Below are positions 23,830 through 34,453 of a stretch of 64,000 bases of DNA, in pieces. The stretch comes from Pyrenula massariospora (taxonomy: Eukaryota; Ascomycota; Eurotiomycetes; Pyrenulales; Pyrenulaceae). The translations under genes and the position numbers were made by a program. The notes under the pieces were generated by a model, which saw only the letters and a program-made list of their open reading frames with translations, was not told the origin of the DNA and searched no databases. How positions within the stretch are numbered: the first letter of the stretch is position 1; each line of letters starts with the position of its first letter. The stretch covers positions 62,001-126,000 of the forward strand of contig JAGFMI010000027.1 of the NCBI GenBank assembly GCA_021030905.1, given 5' to 3'.

Positions 23830-25382
23830 ATGTTGAGTTTTGTGATCGGATTTATGTGTCTTGTTCAAGCAGCATTTGGGTCATTGCAAATTGTACTGTA
23901 CTCATAAATGCGTAACGATCTTGTCACGGATTGAGGCCTAGTGTATGAGAACTAATTTTGATCATAACCTTAGGTTCCAGGAGCCACGTGGACTGCAGCC
24001 GGGACAAATCAACACGTTCAAGCTCATGGAGGCGGTATCATCAACGTCAGCGGGACCTACTACTGGGTTGGGGAGAATAAGCTGGATGGAAGTGCATTCC
24101 AGAGCATCAATTGTTATTCGAGCACGGTAGTCGTGTTCTTGGATTCTGCAGTTGAAATTTCTGACCACGGTTGATATAGGATCTTGTACGCTGGACTTTC
24201 GTTGGCACGCCATTGATTCGACAATCTTCTGGCGATCTTGGGCCAAATCGTGTAGTCGAACGCCCAAAGATAATATACAATGCCAGTACTCGCCAATATG
24301 TCATGTGAGTCTATCAGTGTTCCAATTCTGGTAGGAGTAGGGACTAAAGTTGCTCCTTTTCTTGCAGGTGGATGCACATTGATAACAGTTCGTATGGAGA
24401 AGCTAAGGTCGGCGTGGCGACCTCTTCGTCCGTATGTGGCACCTACACGTACAGAGGATCGTTCCAGCCTCTAGGCCAGCAGTCCAGAGACATTGGACTC
24501 TTCCAGGACACAGACGGTAGTGCATATCTTCTCACAGAAGACCGCGCTAACGGGGTGCGAATCGTACGCCTAACCTCTGACTATCTTAATGTCGCCTCAA
24601 ACGTCTATCTCTGGTCTGGCCTTCGCTACGAGGCCCCTGCAATCATAAAGCGAGGAAACACCTACTACATGTTTGCATCCCAACAAAGCGGATGGGATGC
24701 GAATGACAATAAATACTGTACCGCAACGTCCCTGTCTGGCCCCTGGAGCGCTTGGGCCAATTTTGCGACGGCTGGCGCCAAGACGTATAACTCGCAAACT
24801 ACATTCATCCTTCCCATTGGCTCAAATACTGTGATGTACATGGGGGACCGCTGGGTCTCGTCAAATTTAATGTCATCAACATACGTGTGGCTTCCGTTGA
24901 GTATCTCTGGAAACTCGGTCTCGATGCCTAACCTAGTCAACTGGATCCCTAACGTCTCTGGGTCTTCCTGGTCATCTGGTCCCACAGAAACGACACCTGA
25001 AGCCGAGTCTAGCTCCAACACTCTCGCGGCCGGCGCATCAATTATTTCCTGCTCTGGCTGCAGCGGCACCAAAGCCGTCGGCAACCTTGGCGGTTCAAGC
25101 AATGGCAAGCTGACGTTGAATGGTGTTAACAGCTCTGCCTCGACGCTGACAACCATCCGCATCAAGTACGAGAACGGTGATTCCGCCCAAAGGTATGGGA
25201 AAGTGACCGTCAACGGACAGGCGCAGACTATTGCGTACGTTCCGACCGCAGACGGAAATACACCTGGATCATCTACCTTGCATGTTCAGCTGAACAGCGG
25301 AAGTGCAAATACGGTGGCCTTCGAGGGGATCAATGGCGGATACGCGGCAGATGTTGATCGTATTATGGTACCTACCACATGA
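23830..25382 (+). CDS. Secreted GH43 exo-1,3-beta-galactanase-like enzyme with C-terminal CBM35-like domain
   Basis: Likely releases galactose from beta-1,3-galactan, the backbone of plant arabinogalactan proteins. Four exons (23830-23892, 23974-24126, 24180-24304, 24368-25382; introns of 81, 53 and 63 bp) encode 451 residues. Residues 1-18 are a signal peptide, followed at once by QIVPGATWT, the usual mature start. The five-bladed propeller domain spans about 20-315. Glu99 (in VVERPK), Glu202 (in YEAPAI) and Gln257 (in NSQTTF) align by spacing with the three active-site residues described for the Phanerochaete GH43_24 enzyme, whose base position is a Gln instead of the usual Asp. A Thr/Ser/Glu linker near 318 leads to a CBM35-like beta-sandwich (about 330-451). 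The first donor (GTACTG) is weak but gives the expected junction. Subfamily is inferred from memory of motifs. Confidence 0.88.
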
Positions 25383-25850
25383 GCTCGGCATAGGGCTTTC
25401 ATGTGATATGAAATGTCCAGCCGGAGACGGCTGCCTTTAGGATCATCTATCTGAGGAGAGATTTGTGAACGAGTTACAGAGGCTCTCATTCTCATTAGTC
25501 TATGAAAATGGTCGTTCACATGATATTTTGATCACATGCTGTTGAGTTGGTAGAAAAGACACCATGGTCTGTTATAAATTTCTCGAGTTTCTTGATCTTT
25601 TTAAACTGCAATTCATTTCAAGTTTCTGCTATCTATGTAGGTCGTATGATATCCATCATCGGGCTTTCAATAAATATGTACAGGGAAGCAAAGCCTTCAA
25701 TGGCCTTTGCCTCAGAAGCTTTATTCCAAGCCATGCGTTCTCATTGTATCTCGTCAAAGCCGCCAGCGCCGTTCCCATCCATTTCGAATTTCAAAAACCA
25801 GCGTGTGTAAAATATACCTGCAGATCACGGTCTCTTCATCGCTGCGCCAT
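25383..25850. other. Convergent 3' flanks, GH43 gene and membrane protein gene
   Basis: These 468 bases separate two converging genes. The open frames on the plus strand (for example 25547-25810) run into the neighbouring gene antisense and show no family signature. Confidence 0.4.
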
Positions 25851-26378
25851 CTATCTGCGCTTGAGCTCCTCCCTTGATTGCGGACTATCTTCCCCACCTG
25901 CGACGACATTGTCGCTGGAAATTGTCTCTTCAGCAGCACCTTCATGGGCGCTCTCCTGACCGTCGACTGTGGGCTCGGAGGAAGCTGGTTGCATGTCATT
26001 TGATTCTATCGACGGCACCTCCGCGTCCATTTTTTCAGTAAGCACGACTTGCCCGTCCTCGGCACTTGACGGCGTTTCCTCTCTTAAAGTCGCAATTGTC
26101 TCTTCTCCCATTCTTTCATCATGCTTTTCCTCCTCCTCAATACCGGGAATAGGATTTAATACGGTATCCTCAGTAGTGCTATTGCCGTCAACATTAATGT
26201 TTTGGAAATAAGTTGGCAGTGTAGGGCTTGGCTGTGGAGGAGGATGGAGCGCCAACTGCAGTGCTCGAACGGACTGTTGCTGTAAGACGTAACCGCAGAG
26301 GAAGAGGAGGAAGGTAAAGAGGCAGATTATACCAGAGGATATGGCGACGGAGATTGTGGAGGATGTTAAGAGGACCAT
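25851..26378 (-). CDS. Small single-pass membrane protein, acidic tail, function unknown
   Basis: An intronless frame of 175 residues begins at an ATG at 26378. Residues about 8-33 are one strongly hydrophobic segment ending CGYVLQQQSV, followed by a proline-rich stretch and then a long acidic, Ser/Glu-rich tail that is probably disordered. The N-terminal pattern (short leader, membrane helix, YVLQQQ) resembles a conserved but unnamed protein of filamentous ascomycetes; I recognise no catalytic motif. Its orientation would place the acidic tail either in the cytosol or the lumen. It is divergent from prp38 with 528 bases between the start codons. The gene call is supported by frame length and composition, not by a named domain. 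Confidence 0.65.
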   Translation of the reverse strand: MVLLTSSTISVAISSGIICLFTFLLFLCGYVLQQQSVRALQLALHPPPQPSPTLPTYFQNINVDGNSTTEDTVLNPIPGIEEEEKHDERMGEETIATLREETPSSAEDGQVVLTEKMDAEVPSIESNDMQPASSEPTVDGQESAHEGAAEETISSDNVVAGGEDSPQSREELKRR

Positions 26379-26906
26379 TGTACTCAGTCCTGAGAGGGCC
26401 CGGTGTCGTTCGGATGAGCGGGGAGATTGTGAGGTTGTGGAGTCTTTCGTTCGGTCTTCAAGTTCGTAGTCATTCGAATCACCCCTTGATATTTAGTATA
26501 GAGACGTTCAATGATCATCGAAGGTTGGATCAGTTAGGTCTTGAAAAACGAAATCCATAGCCTGTACTGCGCAAGTAATCAAAGAGCTTGCATAAATTCA
26601 AAGTGTACATTTTTCCGTTTTGGGATTGTGCGGGGCGTGGGCGCGGCAACGACCAGATTTCGACCGCATCGCCGCTGGGTTCTCCACACGAAATTGAAGC
26701 GCAGTGACGCCACACGCCGAAGTACAAAAGGGTGAAAATTGTAAATCGCATTCATTTCAATACCTCAACTATAATGCTTTGAGGTTCAATCGGTCTACTG
26801 GTGAAACCAATGCCCTCTACAAACGTCACTTCGCCGTGAACGCTCCTCACGTCTAGACATTCAAACAATCCTTCAGCCTCCTTCGACAGCAATATACGGC
26901 ACCACA
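26379..26906. promoter_or_regulatory. Divergent promoter region, membrane protein gene / prp38
   Basis: Two divergent start codons flank this 528 bp region, which must contain both promoters. A short pyrimidine-rich run lies close to the prp38 start. No further feature is visible. Confidence 0.45.
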
Positions 26907-27632
26907 ATGTCCAAACACCACGCCTCCTCCGCCCTCGACGACAGCCGTGGCTACACGGGCCCCCTAATCCGCGGTCAAAACCCTGCTCTTCTCCTCGAGA
27001 CCGCCCTCCGCGACCGCATCACCGACTCGCTCTACTGGAAAGAGCAGTGCTTCGGCCTGAACGCCGCTACGCTGCTCGACCGCGCCGTCGAACTCACGGC
27101 CATTGGAGGCACTTATGGCGTCGGTATGAAGCCCACGCCGTTTATTTGCCTAGCTTTTAAGCTTTTGACGCTAGCCCCTGAAAAGGAGGTTGTGATGGAG
27201 TATTTGAGGGCTGGCGGGGAAGAGTTCAAGTACCTGAGGGCGTTGGCGGCTTTCTATGTTCGCTTGACTTTTGGACCGGTTGAAGTCTACCAGATTCTAG
27301 AGGGATACCTAGGGGACTATAGAAAGCTACGAAGAAGGAGAAAGGAAGCGTTTGAGTTGACGTATATGGACGCTTTTGTGGATGATTTGCTGACGAAGAA
27401 GAGGGCTTGCGGGACCGCGCTTTGGGAGTTACCGGCGAGAACGGCGCTCGAAGATGCGGAGCGGTTGGAGCCGAGGGAGAGTATTATGCAGCAAGAGCTG
27501 GATGACGAGGATGAGGAACAGGACGGTGAAGATGAAGATGTGGCAATGGTGGGTGCAAATGGCACAGCAGACAGTGCAAGCGAGGCTGGAAGGAGTCCAG
27601 AAAGGCATTCGAGTGACGATAATAGTGGATGA
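26907..27632 (+). CDS. prp38: Pre-mRNA-splicing factor Prp38
   Basis: Prp38 is a U4/U6.U5 tri-snRNP-associated protein needed for spliceosome activation. The gene is intronless with 241 residues. The PRP38 domain fills about residues 15-185: GQNPALLLETALRDRI, SLYWKEQCFGLNA, IGGTYG, PTPFICLAFKLL, KYLRALAAFYVRLTF, and YRKLRRR followed by the MDAFVDDLL block. The last 50 residues are acidic and low in complexity, with a DDEDEEQDGEDED stretch, as usual for fungal members. The gene is divergent from the small membrane protein gene. Identification is secure. Confidence 0.97.
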   Translation: MSKHHASSALDDSRGYTGPLIRGQNPALLLETALRDRITDSLYWKEQCFGLNAATLLDRAVELTAIGGTYGVGMKPTPFICLAFKLLTLAPEKEVVMEYLRAGGEEFKYLRALAAFYVRLTFGPVEVYQILEGYLGDYRKLRRRRKEAFELTYMDAFVDDLLTKKRACGTALWELPARTALEDAERLEPRESIMQQELDDEDEEQDGEDEDVAMVGANGTADSASEAGRSPERHSSDDNSG

Positions 27633-28898
27633 AAAATGCGACAGTCCTAAGGAGCAGCAGCAGGCATTTAGAGAGCGTGCCATCTCACAACTGCGCAGCG
27701 TCGTAAGCCTGAGGCCGAGAAAAGACTGAGGGTCGCGACATCGGAACGCTCATCGTCTCCTTTAGCGATATGCGTGAATCGAAGCAGAACCGAGGAACTT
27801 AGCGGGAGAATCTCGCGGGCGAGGCATCCTTTCTCATCTCTAGCCAAACGATCTACACCTACCAAAAGAGTAGAATAGAGACACGGCATCCCGTCCCAAT
27901 GTCGGACCAATACGTGGGACTAAGAAGGTATCAAAGAGGATAAAAGAGATACTCAGTAGCTCGGTGGCGGCGACAGACTTCACAATGGGTGTACTGAGAG
28001 GGCTAGCTTTCCATTTGATGAGTATCAAGTCGTTTGGACAACCCGGCATGTTCGAGACTCAAATCGGGCCCTGCTGGTTTGACATATGGATGGTAAGCAG
28101 GAAATTGTAATTGAATGGAAAGAGAGGATTTATCAACGCGCAAACGCCATGATTTTTAGCAGGAGTAAGGTGGCAACACCGTGTCAAATGGTTCAGCAGG
28201 GTCACGTTGGAGGTTGATATGGCGCGCATATTTGTGAAGACGCCGATCCTGCTGGCCACATTAAGCAAATGTCTAATGTGACTTTAGTCATCATACGTGC
28301 GTAGCACACAGCCTTATCGCAAATTGAGGATGTCGTGTTGGATCGTTGAAAGCCATCTTGCTTACATCAAGCACAGTCTAACTTTAGAGAATTTGTCACG
28401 TCTTGACGTACAGCAGGAGAAGAAAAAGAAGCTTTCTGACTTACAAAGCCAGATATGAACGAGGTTCTGCGCTGCGGCAGGGATGATGACAATTTACTAA
28501 CGTTAGGCTCCCGACAGATCCCCCAGCGATTTTGAAATTACGGGAACGGCGGCCGTTGCCAATCTCGCGTTCGGAATCTACTGTCAGGGACCTTTGACAG
28601 CTTAGAAGAGAACGTCGATTCTCAGTAGACACATTTTCATGTCGTTATTGTAAGAGTCTGGATACTTTATAAAGTCAGAACGTCAACTACCTTCCAAGTT
28701 CTCTCTCTAACAGTTGAAGATCTCGGACCCGTCGGCCCTCGGCTGATCTACAACCTTATCTCTTTACACCTGCGTCACTCTCACGTTTATAGGACGCCTT
28801 ACAGATTCTTCAGCTGTAATACCTTCCATCAGGTATCCAGCTCTCCTTCACATCCTTGCAATTGCAAATCCTAGCACAAGTACAATCCGATTAACACC
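27633..28898. other. Intergenic, prp38 3' flank and DUF4336 gene promoter
   Basis: No gene is recognisable in about 1.27 kb. Small overlapping frames (for example 27668-27910 and 28441-28632) are not supported. The right end carries a TATA box and pyrimidine-rich tract described separately. Confidence 0.45.
28668..28673 (+). promoter_or_regulatory. TATA box candidate for the DUF4336 gene
   Basis: TATAAA lies 231 bases before the start codon at 28899 and is followed by a CT-rich tract around 28700-28710 and another near 28760-28800. The spacing fits a fungal core promoter. Confidence 0.45.
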
Positions 28899-29726
28899 AT
28901 GACCTCGAAATCTGCAGCAAAGCTGATTCCAGCCTCGCCTGAATCTGTTATGGTTATGCGAAATGTGACACCAGATATCCTTACATGCTCGACGCCATTC
29001 CTAAGATTCGGGAGAATAAAAATTGGCGGACGAGGGACGATTGTGAAATTGTCAAATTCCTCGTCCCTCGCGGTGTTTTCACCCGTTGCGCTTACGGACG
29101 AGGTACGGAAGACGGTCGACAGCATGGGCAAAGTGAAATACATATCTGCCCTAGACTTTGAGCACCATATTTTCATGACTCCATGGGCGGAGGCGTACCC
29201 TGATGCGAAAATCATCGGCGTTGAGGGGCTATATGAGAAGCGGCAAGCCGATCCCGCAACAAAGGCGCTGCAGTTCCACCACGTGTACACGGTAAAGGAC
29301 AATAAGATCTCCATCTCGGAAGAATTCGATCGAGATTTTGAAGTCGAGTATGTCCACTCGCACGTCAACAAGGAGCTTGTGTTTCTGCACAAGCCATCGC
29401 GAACCATGATCGAAGCGGATCTGCTCTTCAATCTGCCGGCGACCGAACAGTTTTCCAAATCAGGAGTCTCACCCACGTCTGGTATCTTGACCAAGATCTT
29501 CGTAGCTTTGAACAATGTTCAAGGAGATGCGGCATGGCACAAGAGGTTCTTGTGGTACGCGGGGGCCGGAAAGGATCGACCAGCATTCTCGAGGTCCGTC
29601 GCGGCGATAGATAAGTGGGACTTTGACAGGATCATCCCCTGCCATGGGGATGTAATTGAAAGCGGCGGAAAAGGTGTCTTCACGAAATTGACGGAATGGT
29701 TCCGGGAAGGCAAGAAGGGGAATTGA
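28899..29726 (+). CDS. DUF4336 domain protein, metallo-beta-lactamase-like fold
   Basis: An intronless frame of 275 residues. The pattern VTPDILTCSTPFLRFGRIKIGGRGTIVKL, then a strand-helix core with HHIFMTPWAEAYPDAKIIG, later VFLHKPSRTMIEADLLFNLP and finally DRIIPCHGDVIE, matches the DUF4336 family, whose members adopt a metallo-beta-lactamase-like fold. Candidate metal ligands are the His residues in EHHIF, the acidic residue in IEADLLFN and the His in PCHGD, but the classic HxHxDH motif is degenerate. Substrate and pathway are unknown. No signal peptide is seen, so a cytosolic location is likely. A TATA box upstream suggests regulated expression. Family assignment is fairly sure; activity is not. 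Confidence 0.85.
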   Translation: MTSKSAAKLIPASPESVMVMRNVTPDILTCSTPFLRFGRIKIGGRGTIVKLSNSSSLAVFSPVALTDEVRKTVDSMGKVKYISALDFEHHIFMTPWAEAYPDAKIIGVEGLYEKRQADPATKALQFHHVYTVKDNKISISEEFDRDFEVEYVHSHVNKELVFLHKPSRTMIEADLLFNLPATEQFSKSGVSPTSGILTKIFVALNNVQGDAAWHKRFLWYAGAGKDRPAFSRSVAAIDKWDFDRIIPCHGDVIESGGKGVFTKLTEWFREGKKGN

Positions 29727-30961
29727 TTCCCTCTCGAGCAGAAGTCTGTTACAGTTGTAGTATTAGAGGGGCTATTGTGAGCTTTCCTTGGTTTTATGAA
29801 TTTCGTGTAACCTTCTGGATACCTGGCTGAGGATGAATGCTCAACTGGATAGATAATACAAATAATATTCGAGCCTGGGAACCACGATATCAAAGTACGT
29901 CTCACTTTTTCCATCGCTCTGGCTTCCAGGACATGGGAAGAGCAAATTATTCCCTACCTCCTGAGTTTCTCAGAGCACACTTGCGAAAGCAAAATACAAC
30001 TGCAGAGCTAGGACGCTTAAGGAAGCGATTGAAGTTTTCTAGAAATAGAGAGCGGTCAACATAACGTTATCTCTCAAGAGCCAGATTTGGAGCCAGCATG
30101 AAGCACAGAATAGATGTCAAAAATTCTGGTCTAACGGCTCCAGCGTGAACTGGGAAAACTCAAGTAAGCTGGCCTCGCACGCAAGGCTGCGAAGCTCGGA
30201 CCTTCCTTCGAACGCACGGATCACAGCCGCCGTGGCTGGGGTGCCAAGAATTCATTTATCAAAACCTTGGTCGGGAAATTGATCTGCCCCTGTCTTGAAA
30301 CTCACAACAATGCAACTTGCAAGTTCTTGTCGATACGGCACAATTGACTCTAGCAGCAGCTTGTTGGCTGTGAGCATCATGAGCTGGCAAACTCGCTATC
30401 CGATGTAAGATTACCATTCAGAATACCTGCGTTACTAACCGCAGATTGAAAGTCGACAACAATGATCATCTCAGCGCCTAAGGGGCTGAGCCCCATCGAA
30501 CTGACTGAATTACGCAGCCAAGACACCTTCATGATCTACGCCAGGTTCACCGGCTCGATCTATTCTCCTGAGCGCTTCCGTTGAAAATCGCACGAATCGC
30601 CCAATGATTTGATCCCAAAGCGCCTCAACCCTGGCCACCCTGAGGTCATACGTGATTTCCCCATATTGCGTGTCTCGTGCATGCTGTGCTTGTACAGGGG
30701 CGCAAATCAGGTTCTATTTGAACTGTGCAGAGCTGCAAACAGGTTTGTGGGACCACCGATTTGCCTCGGCCTAGTATTTGAGTCTGCTTGCTTGTTTTAT
30801 TTACTGTGTTGTGCTGCTTTTTCTGCCCACATCGGCCTTTCGTTCTTGACTCCATCCTCATAGTGGTAATCACCGGATTTTGATACTCGTCGTTCTTTTT
30901 GGAAAAGGCAGCGAATCTTTCTTTCTACCCTTACAGACGAACGACATAAATAGCCGTCATC
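29727..30961. other. Intergenic, DUF4336 3' flank and MARVEL gene promoter
   Basis: No gene is recognised in about 1.2 kb. The open frames here (for example 29837-30064 and 30609-30863) are short and without family signatures. A T-rich run precedes the next start codon. Confidence 0.45.
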
Positions 30962-31593
30962 ATGCCTGTTATCTCGCGCCTGGTGTCCATCGCTCTCCGC
31001 ATTGGTGAATTGGCTTTCGCCTGCGTAAGTAAAACTCTTCATTCAATCAATCCTTTGTCGATCTAAACCGTCACTCCAGGTTGTCGCCGGTATAATCGGA
31101 GCCTACCTCCACCAATACAACCACATCTTTAAAAACATCCCCTCTCCCGCCCGCTTCATCTACACAGAGATCATCGCCGGCCTGTCCATCCTCCTCTCCC
31201 TCCTCTGGCTTCTCCCCTTCACATCGACCTTCATCCACTGGCCAGGCGATCTGCTCCTGAGCATTGCCTGGTTCGTCGTCTTCGGACTCCTGGTGAACTT
31301 CATCGGCCCGAACAGGTGCGGCGGCGTGTTCCACTGGAGCGGGATCGTGCACGGTGGGGAGTGCAACCGATGGAAGGCGAGCGAGGCCTTTAGCTTCTTG
31401 AGCGCGATCTTTTGGCTGGTGAGTACGCTCGTCGGGATCTGGGTTATGCGGAGGTTGAGGCGGGAGGGAAAGGTTGTCGATGGTAATGGGAGGTAAGTCA
31501 GAACCGCCTGCGGTGAAAGTTGGTCTGCAGAAAGAAACTGAACCGAGTTCTAGCCGTCGTCGTCGCGGATTTTTCGGTCGCTCTCGCGTGTGA
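30962..31593 (+). CDS. MARVEL-type four-helix membrane protein
   Basis: Three exons (30962-31024, 31080-31492, 31554-31593; introns of 55 and 61 bp) encode 171 residues. Four hydrophobic segments can be seen: around 8-30 across the first splice, 52-70, 80-97 and 127-150. The arrangement, with the LRIGEL/VVAGIIGAYLH start and a Cys pair in the last loop (NRCGG and GECNRW), fits the fungal MARVEL-like integral membrane family, which lies in plasma membrane domains. The third exon gives a basic tail, RRRRGFFGRSRV, as in relatives. If the second intron is not removed, the frame stops at once (AGG TAA), because the stop is part of the GTAAGT donor. A long antisense frame (31071-31613) is a shadow. 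Function is unknown beyond membrane organisation. Confidence 0.85.
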
Positions 31594-32384
31594 TTCCTCG
31601 TGCACAGTGTCAAAGGCAGTCAAACAAAACGTTCCGAGGGGAAGGTATGAAACAGGGTAATTGCGGTGGGTGTAATGGTTTTGAAGAGAAAGTGTATTGA
31701 ATACTAGGACTCTGGCGGTGGACAACAGCTTAGATAAGATAGCTACTTATCAAATTGAGATACTCTTCCAACTACGTAAAGCTACATGAAAAGTCATCTA
31801 GTGTCTACCAGCGGCTAGCGACCTCCGGCTTTTCAACTACCGGTGAACTGCATACTTCGAGCGCACTATCAGCGGTCGAGAGCCCTCGAGCCTTGCAAGC
31901 GAGATCTTTCAGTGGCGTGTAAACATGCCACCTATTGGAGGTAAGATCGCATATGGTAGGCCACTTACTTACGGACTTTTGAACATCCACGGTTTGAACG
32001 ACCTTGGCGATAACATACTATCTACCTACCAATGCAAACCCCTCGCAGCAGTGAGTGCAGGGGAAAAAAAACAAAGCAAGAATGGGCGGGCTGATTGTAT
32101 CGGCCTGTTGAAAATTGCGACATCTGGGACGACTTTTAGGCGTTCTGTATTCTACCCACTTGTTCACGGTCTCGCGATGATTGTCTATTCCCACTGTTCG
32201 GTGAAAGGGAAGCATGTCATGGTGTATCGAGCTATTTTTGCAGGGTGGCGTGCGGTGGATCAAAAAAGTCGAGACACATGTTCGCACTAAGCCCAAAACA
32301 AGCTAATCTGCAGATCACAATGCAAGGGAAGCCATAGTAGCTACGTCACCTGATTTTATCCTCTCTGAAGATGCTGAAAATTCC
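31594..32384. other. Intergenic, MARVEL gene 3' flank
   Basis: Nothing identifiable lies in these 790 bases. Two overlapping frames, 31925-32290 and 32018-32296, run on opposite strands and have no signature. Confidence 0.4.
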
Positions 32385-32389
32385 AAAAA
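32385..32389 (-). terminator. Pol III terminator candidate of the tRNA-like element
   Basis: A run of five T residues on the minus strand begins 17 bases beyond the 3' end of the tRNA-like element. This is enough to stop RNA polymerase III. Confidence 0.5.
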
Positions 32390-32405
32390 GATATATTATT
32401 CTTTC

Positions 32406-32515
32406 CCCGGCTCCAGGAATCGAACCTGGGTCTCGCACCCCCCGAAGGGCTTGGAGACCGCTTTACAGGCGTTCTCCAAGTGTCACAGCATGTGTGGCCA
32501 CTACACCAAGCCAGG
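32406..32515 (-). tRNA. Atypical tRNA-like Pol III gene with internal hairpin, anticodon not assignable
   Basis: The 5' heptamer CCTGGCT pairs with the 3' heptamer AGCCGGG (one G-T pair). An A box (TGGTGTAGTGG, 32498-32508) and a B box (GGTTCGATTCC, 32416-32426) match the consensus exactly, and the T arm CCAGG-TTCGATT-CCTGG is perfect. The D arm can form GTGT/ACAC. Between D arm and T arm lie far more bases than usual: 32450-32480 folds into an 8 bp hairpin (CTTGGAGA with TCTCCAAG), and GTCTC can alternatively pair with GAGAC as a long variable arm. I could not place an anticodon stem with U33, so this may be a tRNA with an unusual intron, a pseudo-tRNA or a tRNA-derived element. A T5 terminator follows. 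No isotype is claimed. Confidence 0.6.
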
Positions 32516-32529
32516 TGATTGGCTGGAGC

Positions 32530-34440
32530 TACAATGAATAAATTATAGCAAATTCCATGGGCCATGAGTAGCGGAGCCTTTTTGAGGGAAGAGTGATTAG
32601 GTTACTTTCACTCTAATTGGATTCCTACTACAAATACTATCTCAGATTTTCCAAGCTAGATGCACGGTCCATATTTGCGGCGGAATCGTTTGCACGAACA
32701 TCGCACCGCCGTGGAATGACTGGGATGCCCTCCTACAGAAATGTTCCACATCCGAATCTGAAGGCTAGAATAGCATAAACAACGCTGCCAGAGAGACCGA
32801 GGAATACGAGTTGGTGCTCTGCGACCACGGGACGCCACAGTCCCTACGGGAGTTTTTCCTGTCAGGCGCGTCTGTAAGTACGCATGTCGAGGAACATGAA
32901 TGCCTCCTGTCTTCTACGTGTCCATGCCATGGTGCTATCAAACGCCTTCCTAACCATGATGCACATGGGCTAATGGAGCTCGAGCCATCGACCGAGCTCA
33001 TAAGAGATTATAAGAGATGGCCCAGAACTCTGCAGTAAAAAGACTGTCGCAAGAGCAGTCATCGCCTCTTGCGCGACAAAGGGGTGGCCGCGTCACTTCT
33101 TCTCTCGAGGGAAGACCGTGGTCAGGTAATCTACAATCGCAGAAATTGTAGGCCCGCGAAGTACTTTGCCTGCCTTCTGGAGTAACATTGAAGTGCGTCC
33201 AACTGGCCGTTGGGCGCTTGAAGCCTGAGCAGAATGGAAGGTATCTTCTAGCGTCTAAATTGGCTTGCGTTCTCGTCACTGGCAACAGTGGAAGGACAAT
33301 ATTCACGATGACACCTTTGTTACCTCGACCGTTGCATTGGGACCCGCATCATTTGAAGATTATGGGAGCTCCTATGACAAGCGGCTTAGCTCAAGCATCG
33401 AGTTGATTGTGAAGGCAACATAGCTCTCTATGAGGTGCAGATGCGGAGGGATGGAAGTATGGGAGCTAGAATCCCATGTTAACAGATAATCATAGCTAGA
33501 CCCCGATGAGGCTTTTCTAGGAAGAAGTAGACGCGCGGGATTAAATGTGTCGACACTAAGTGGCCGTTCCCTTGCCGGAGAATTAGGAAGCCTGTAAACC
33601 TCTAACTGGAAAACAGCGAGAATAAACCCTTGTAGATCCATTCTCCCGGCCCAAGTATTCCATGAAATCACGATGATCCCTATCCGAACCTTCAGTACAT
33701 CTCTTAGAAGTCCAAGACGTGAACATGGACTTGTGATTCAAGGCCCTCCATAGCGCCAATGTAGAACGAGAAGACGCGTTTCTCGTTATCGTATACTAAA
33801 GAGGAGTATACCCCTGGCTTTGCATAGTATGGAAATGTGTAACGAGCGAGCTTTTCGATATTGCCAGATATAATTGTTCACATGCTGAGCGACTTGAGTA
33901 TGTTGACGGGTAGAAAGGTTGCTACGCTTTGAAATGAGATTGAGGAAGATGTTACCCTTAGTTGGTGCGAATATCGGGTGCCCGCCACTCCCTTATTCAT
34001 TCCCGTCCCATTGAATACTTCCTCAGCATGGTGGACATAATTTGGATATTCTGATGTGGCATCCTCGCATTTTCAGGGGCTGTAGCTGTCGCCGAAATTT
34101 TTGACAGGGGTGCTCTAGAAGAGAAAGGGAGGCTGTACTCTGTGAATTTCCGACAACCAAAATTTCGAGTGTTTCATGCTTATCCCTTCATTCTCCGGAC
34201 CGGGCTATTTTTCGTCTAAATCGACCAAAAACATTGGTTAGAGAAAACCAAACTCGCTAGTTTCGTCGCGCCAAACGCAGGGCCTGCATTTAATGAAAGT
34301 GTAGACGCATGGGAAGAAAGAAACTTTTAATCAAAAGATTTGAAGCTGTTAAACAGAAGAAAAAGGCCAGAATATAGAAATTTCTTTAGTGCTCTACCTC
34401 TGAGTTTCCAAATATATAATTTGCAAAATATCACACCAAA
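32530..34440. other. Gene-poor interval between the two tRNA-like elements
   Basis: No gene is supported in these 1.9 kb. A plus-strand frame at 32646-33038 has coding-like composition but is broken by one TAG at 32766-32768 and has no recognisable family; it could be a decayed gene or chance. The rest shows only short overlapping frames. Confidence 0.4.
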
Positions 34441-34453
34441 ATAACAATATCCT

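Noticed and set aside
31071-31613. Minus-strand open frame of 180 codons over the MARVEL gene
   Set aside because: Shadow of the plus-strand gene; the plus strand has membrane helices, splice sites and the family tail.
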